DNA of 64,000 nucleotides from the NCBI GenBank assembly GCA_900544875.1, contig UQWS01000005.1, forward strand, positions 59,773-123,772, given 5' to 3'. A program made the position numbers and the translations under genes. The number at the start of each line of letters is the position of its first letter. Position 1 is the first letter of the stretch. Origin of the DNA: an uncultured Collinsella sp. Its GTDB lineage: Bacteria; Actinomycetota; Coriobacteriia; Coriobacteriales; Coriobacteriaceae. This document shows positions 63,980 through 64,000 of the stretch, piece after piece. The notes beneath the pieces are model-generated. The model was given only the letters and a program-made list of their open reading frames with translations, had not been told where the DNA came from and searched no databases.

Positions 63980-64000
63980 GCTCCCTCCTCCTTCCCGTCC

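Overview
The window looks like chromosome of a GC-rich gut anaerobe of the class Coriobacteriia, most likely Collinsella or a close relative. The reasons are the PTS-centred sugar metabolism, a single-chain pyruvate:ferredoxin oxidoreductase, LytS/LytTR regulatory pairs, a dnaX/ybaB/recR group and short dispersed repeats of the type I associate with that genus. The genus call is inference from content and style; no rRNA gene is present.

Layout. (1) 1-11,600 is visibly GC-richer and holds a divergent cobalamin locus. The minus strand carries cbiF-cbiD-cbiL-cbiG-cbiH-cbiET, cut by the left edge. The plus strand, behind a cobalamin riboswitch, carries an exported CbiK-type chelatase, two lipoproteins and a BtuFCD-like importer. 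An IS3 transposase scrap sits at its right border (11,592-11,684). (2) 11,687-31,900 is ordinary chromosome, nearly all on the minus strand: TetR regulator, flippase-like membrane protein, tRNA-Glu, cca, two 1-phosphofructokinase paralogues, ptsI and ptsH, a phosphoesterase, two LytTR/LytS pairs around a glycosyltransferase, an MFS exporter and a phospholipase-C-like protein, then an amidohydrolase and an amino-acid permease. (3) 32,240-42,630 has a membrane-anchored C39-type peptidase, a cellobiose/beta-glucoside PTS operon with GH1 enzyme and LicR-type regulator, carbamate kinase and an AAA/DUF4143 ATPase behind 34-bp tandem repeats. (4) 42,989-46,528 is pyruvate:ferredoxin oxidoreductase. 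(5) 46,876-54,153 is an AT-richer island bounded by two direct, diverged copies of the 3' end of an FHA gene. It holds a radical SAM/SPASM maturase, two Cys/Asp-rich precursor peptides, a 35-residue membrane peptide, an ABC exporter, an IS110-like scrap and a decayed methyltransferase. (6) 53,722-62,975 has FHA protein, Ser/Thr kinase and a membrane-anchored partner, then recR, ybaB, three small genes and dnaX. (7) 63,086 to the right edge is a truncated IS256-family transposase.

Most notable: the island is a compact RiPP locus. The maturase has CX3CX2C and SPASM cysteines, and the two precursors share a start (MKHIHP) and repeat Cys-X2-5-Asp units, several exactly CX3D. This matches the ranthipeptide (freyrasin/PapA-type) pattern, so Cys-to-Asp thioether crosslinks are the natural prediction. 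Second in interest is the riboswitch-controlled operon that places a cobaltochelatase-family protein outside the membrane next to NEAT-like lipoproteins and a corrinoid-type importer.
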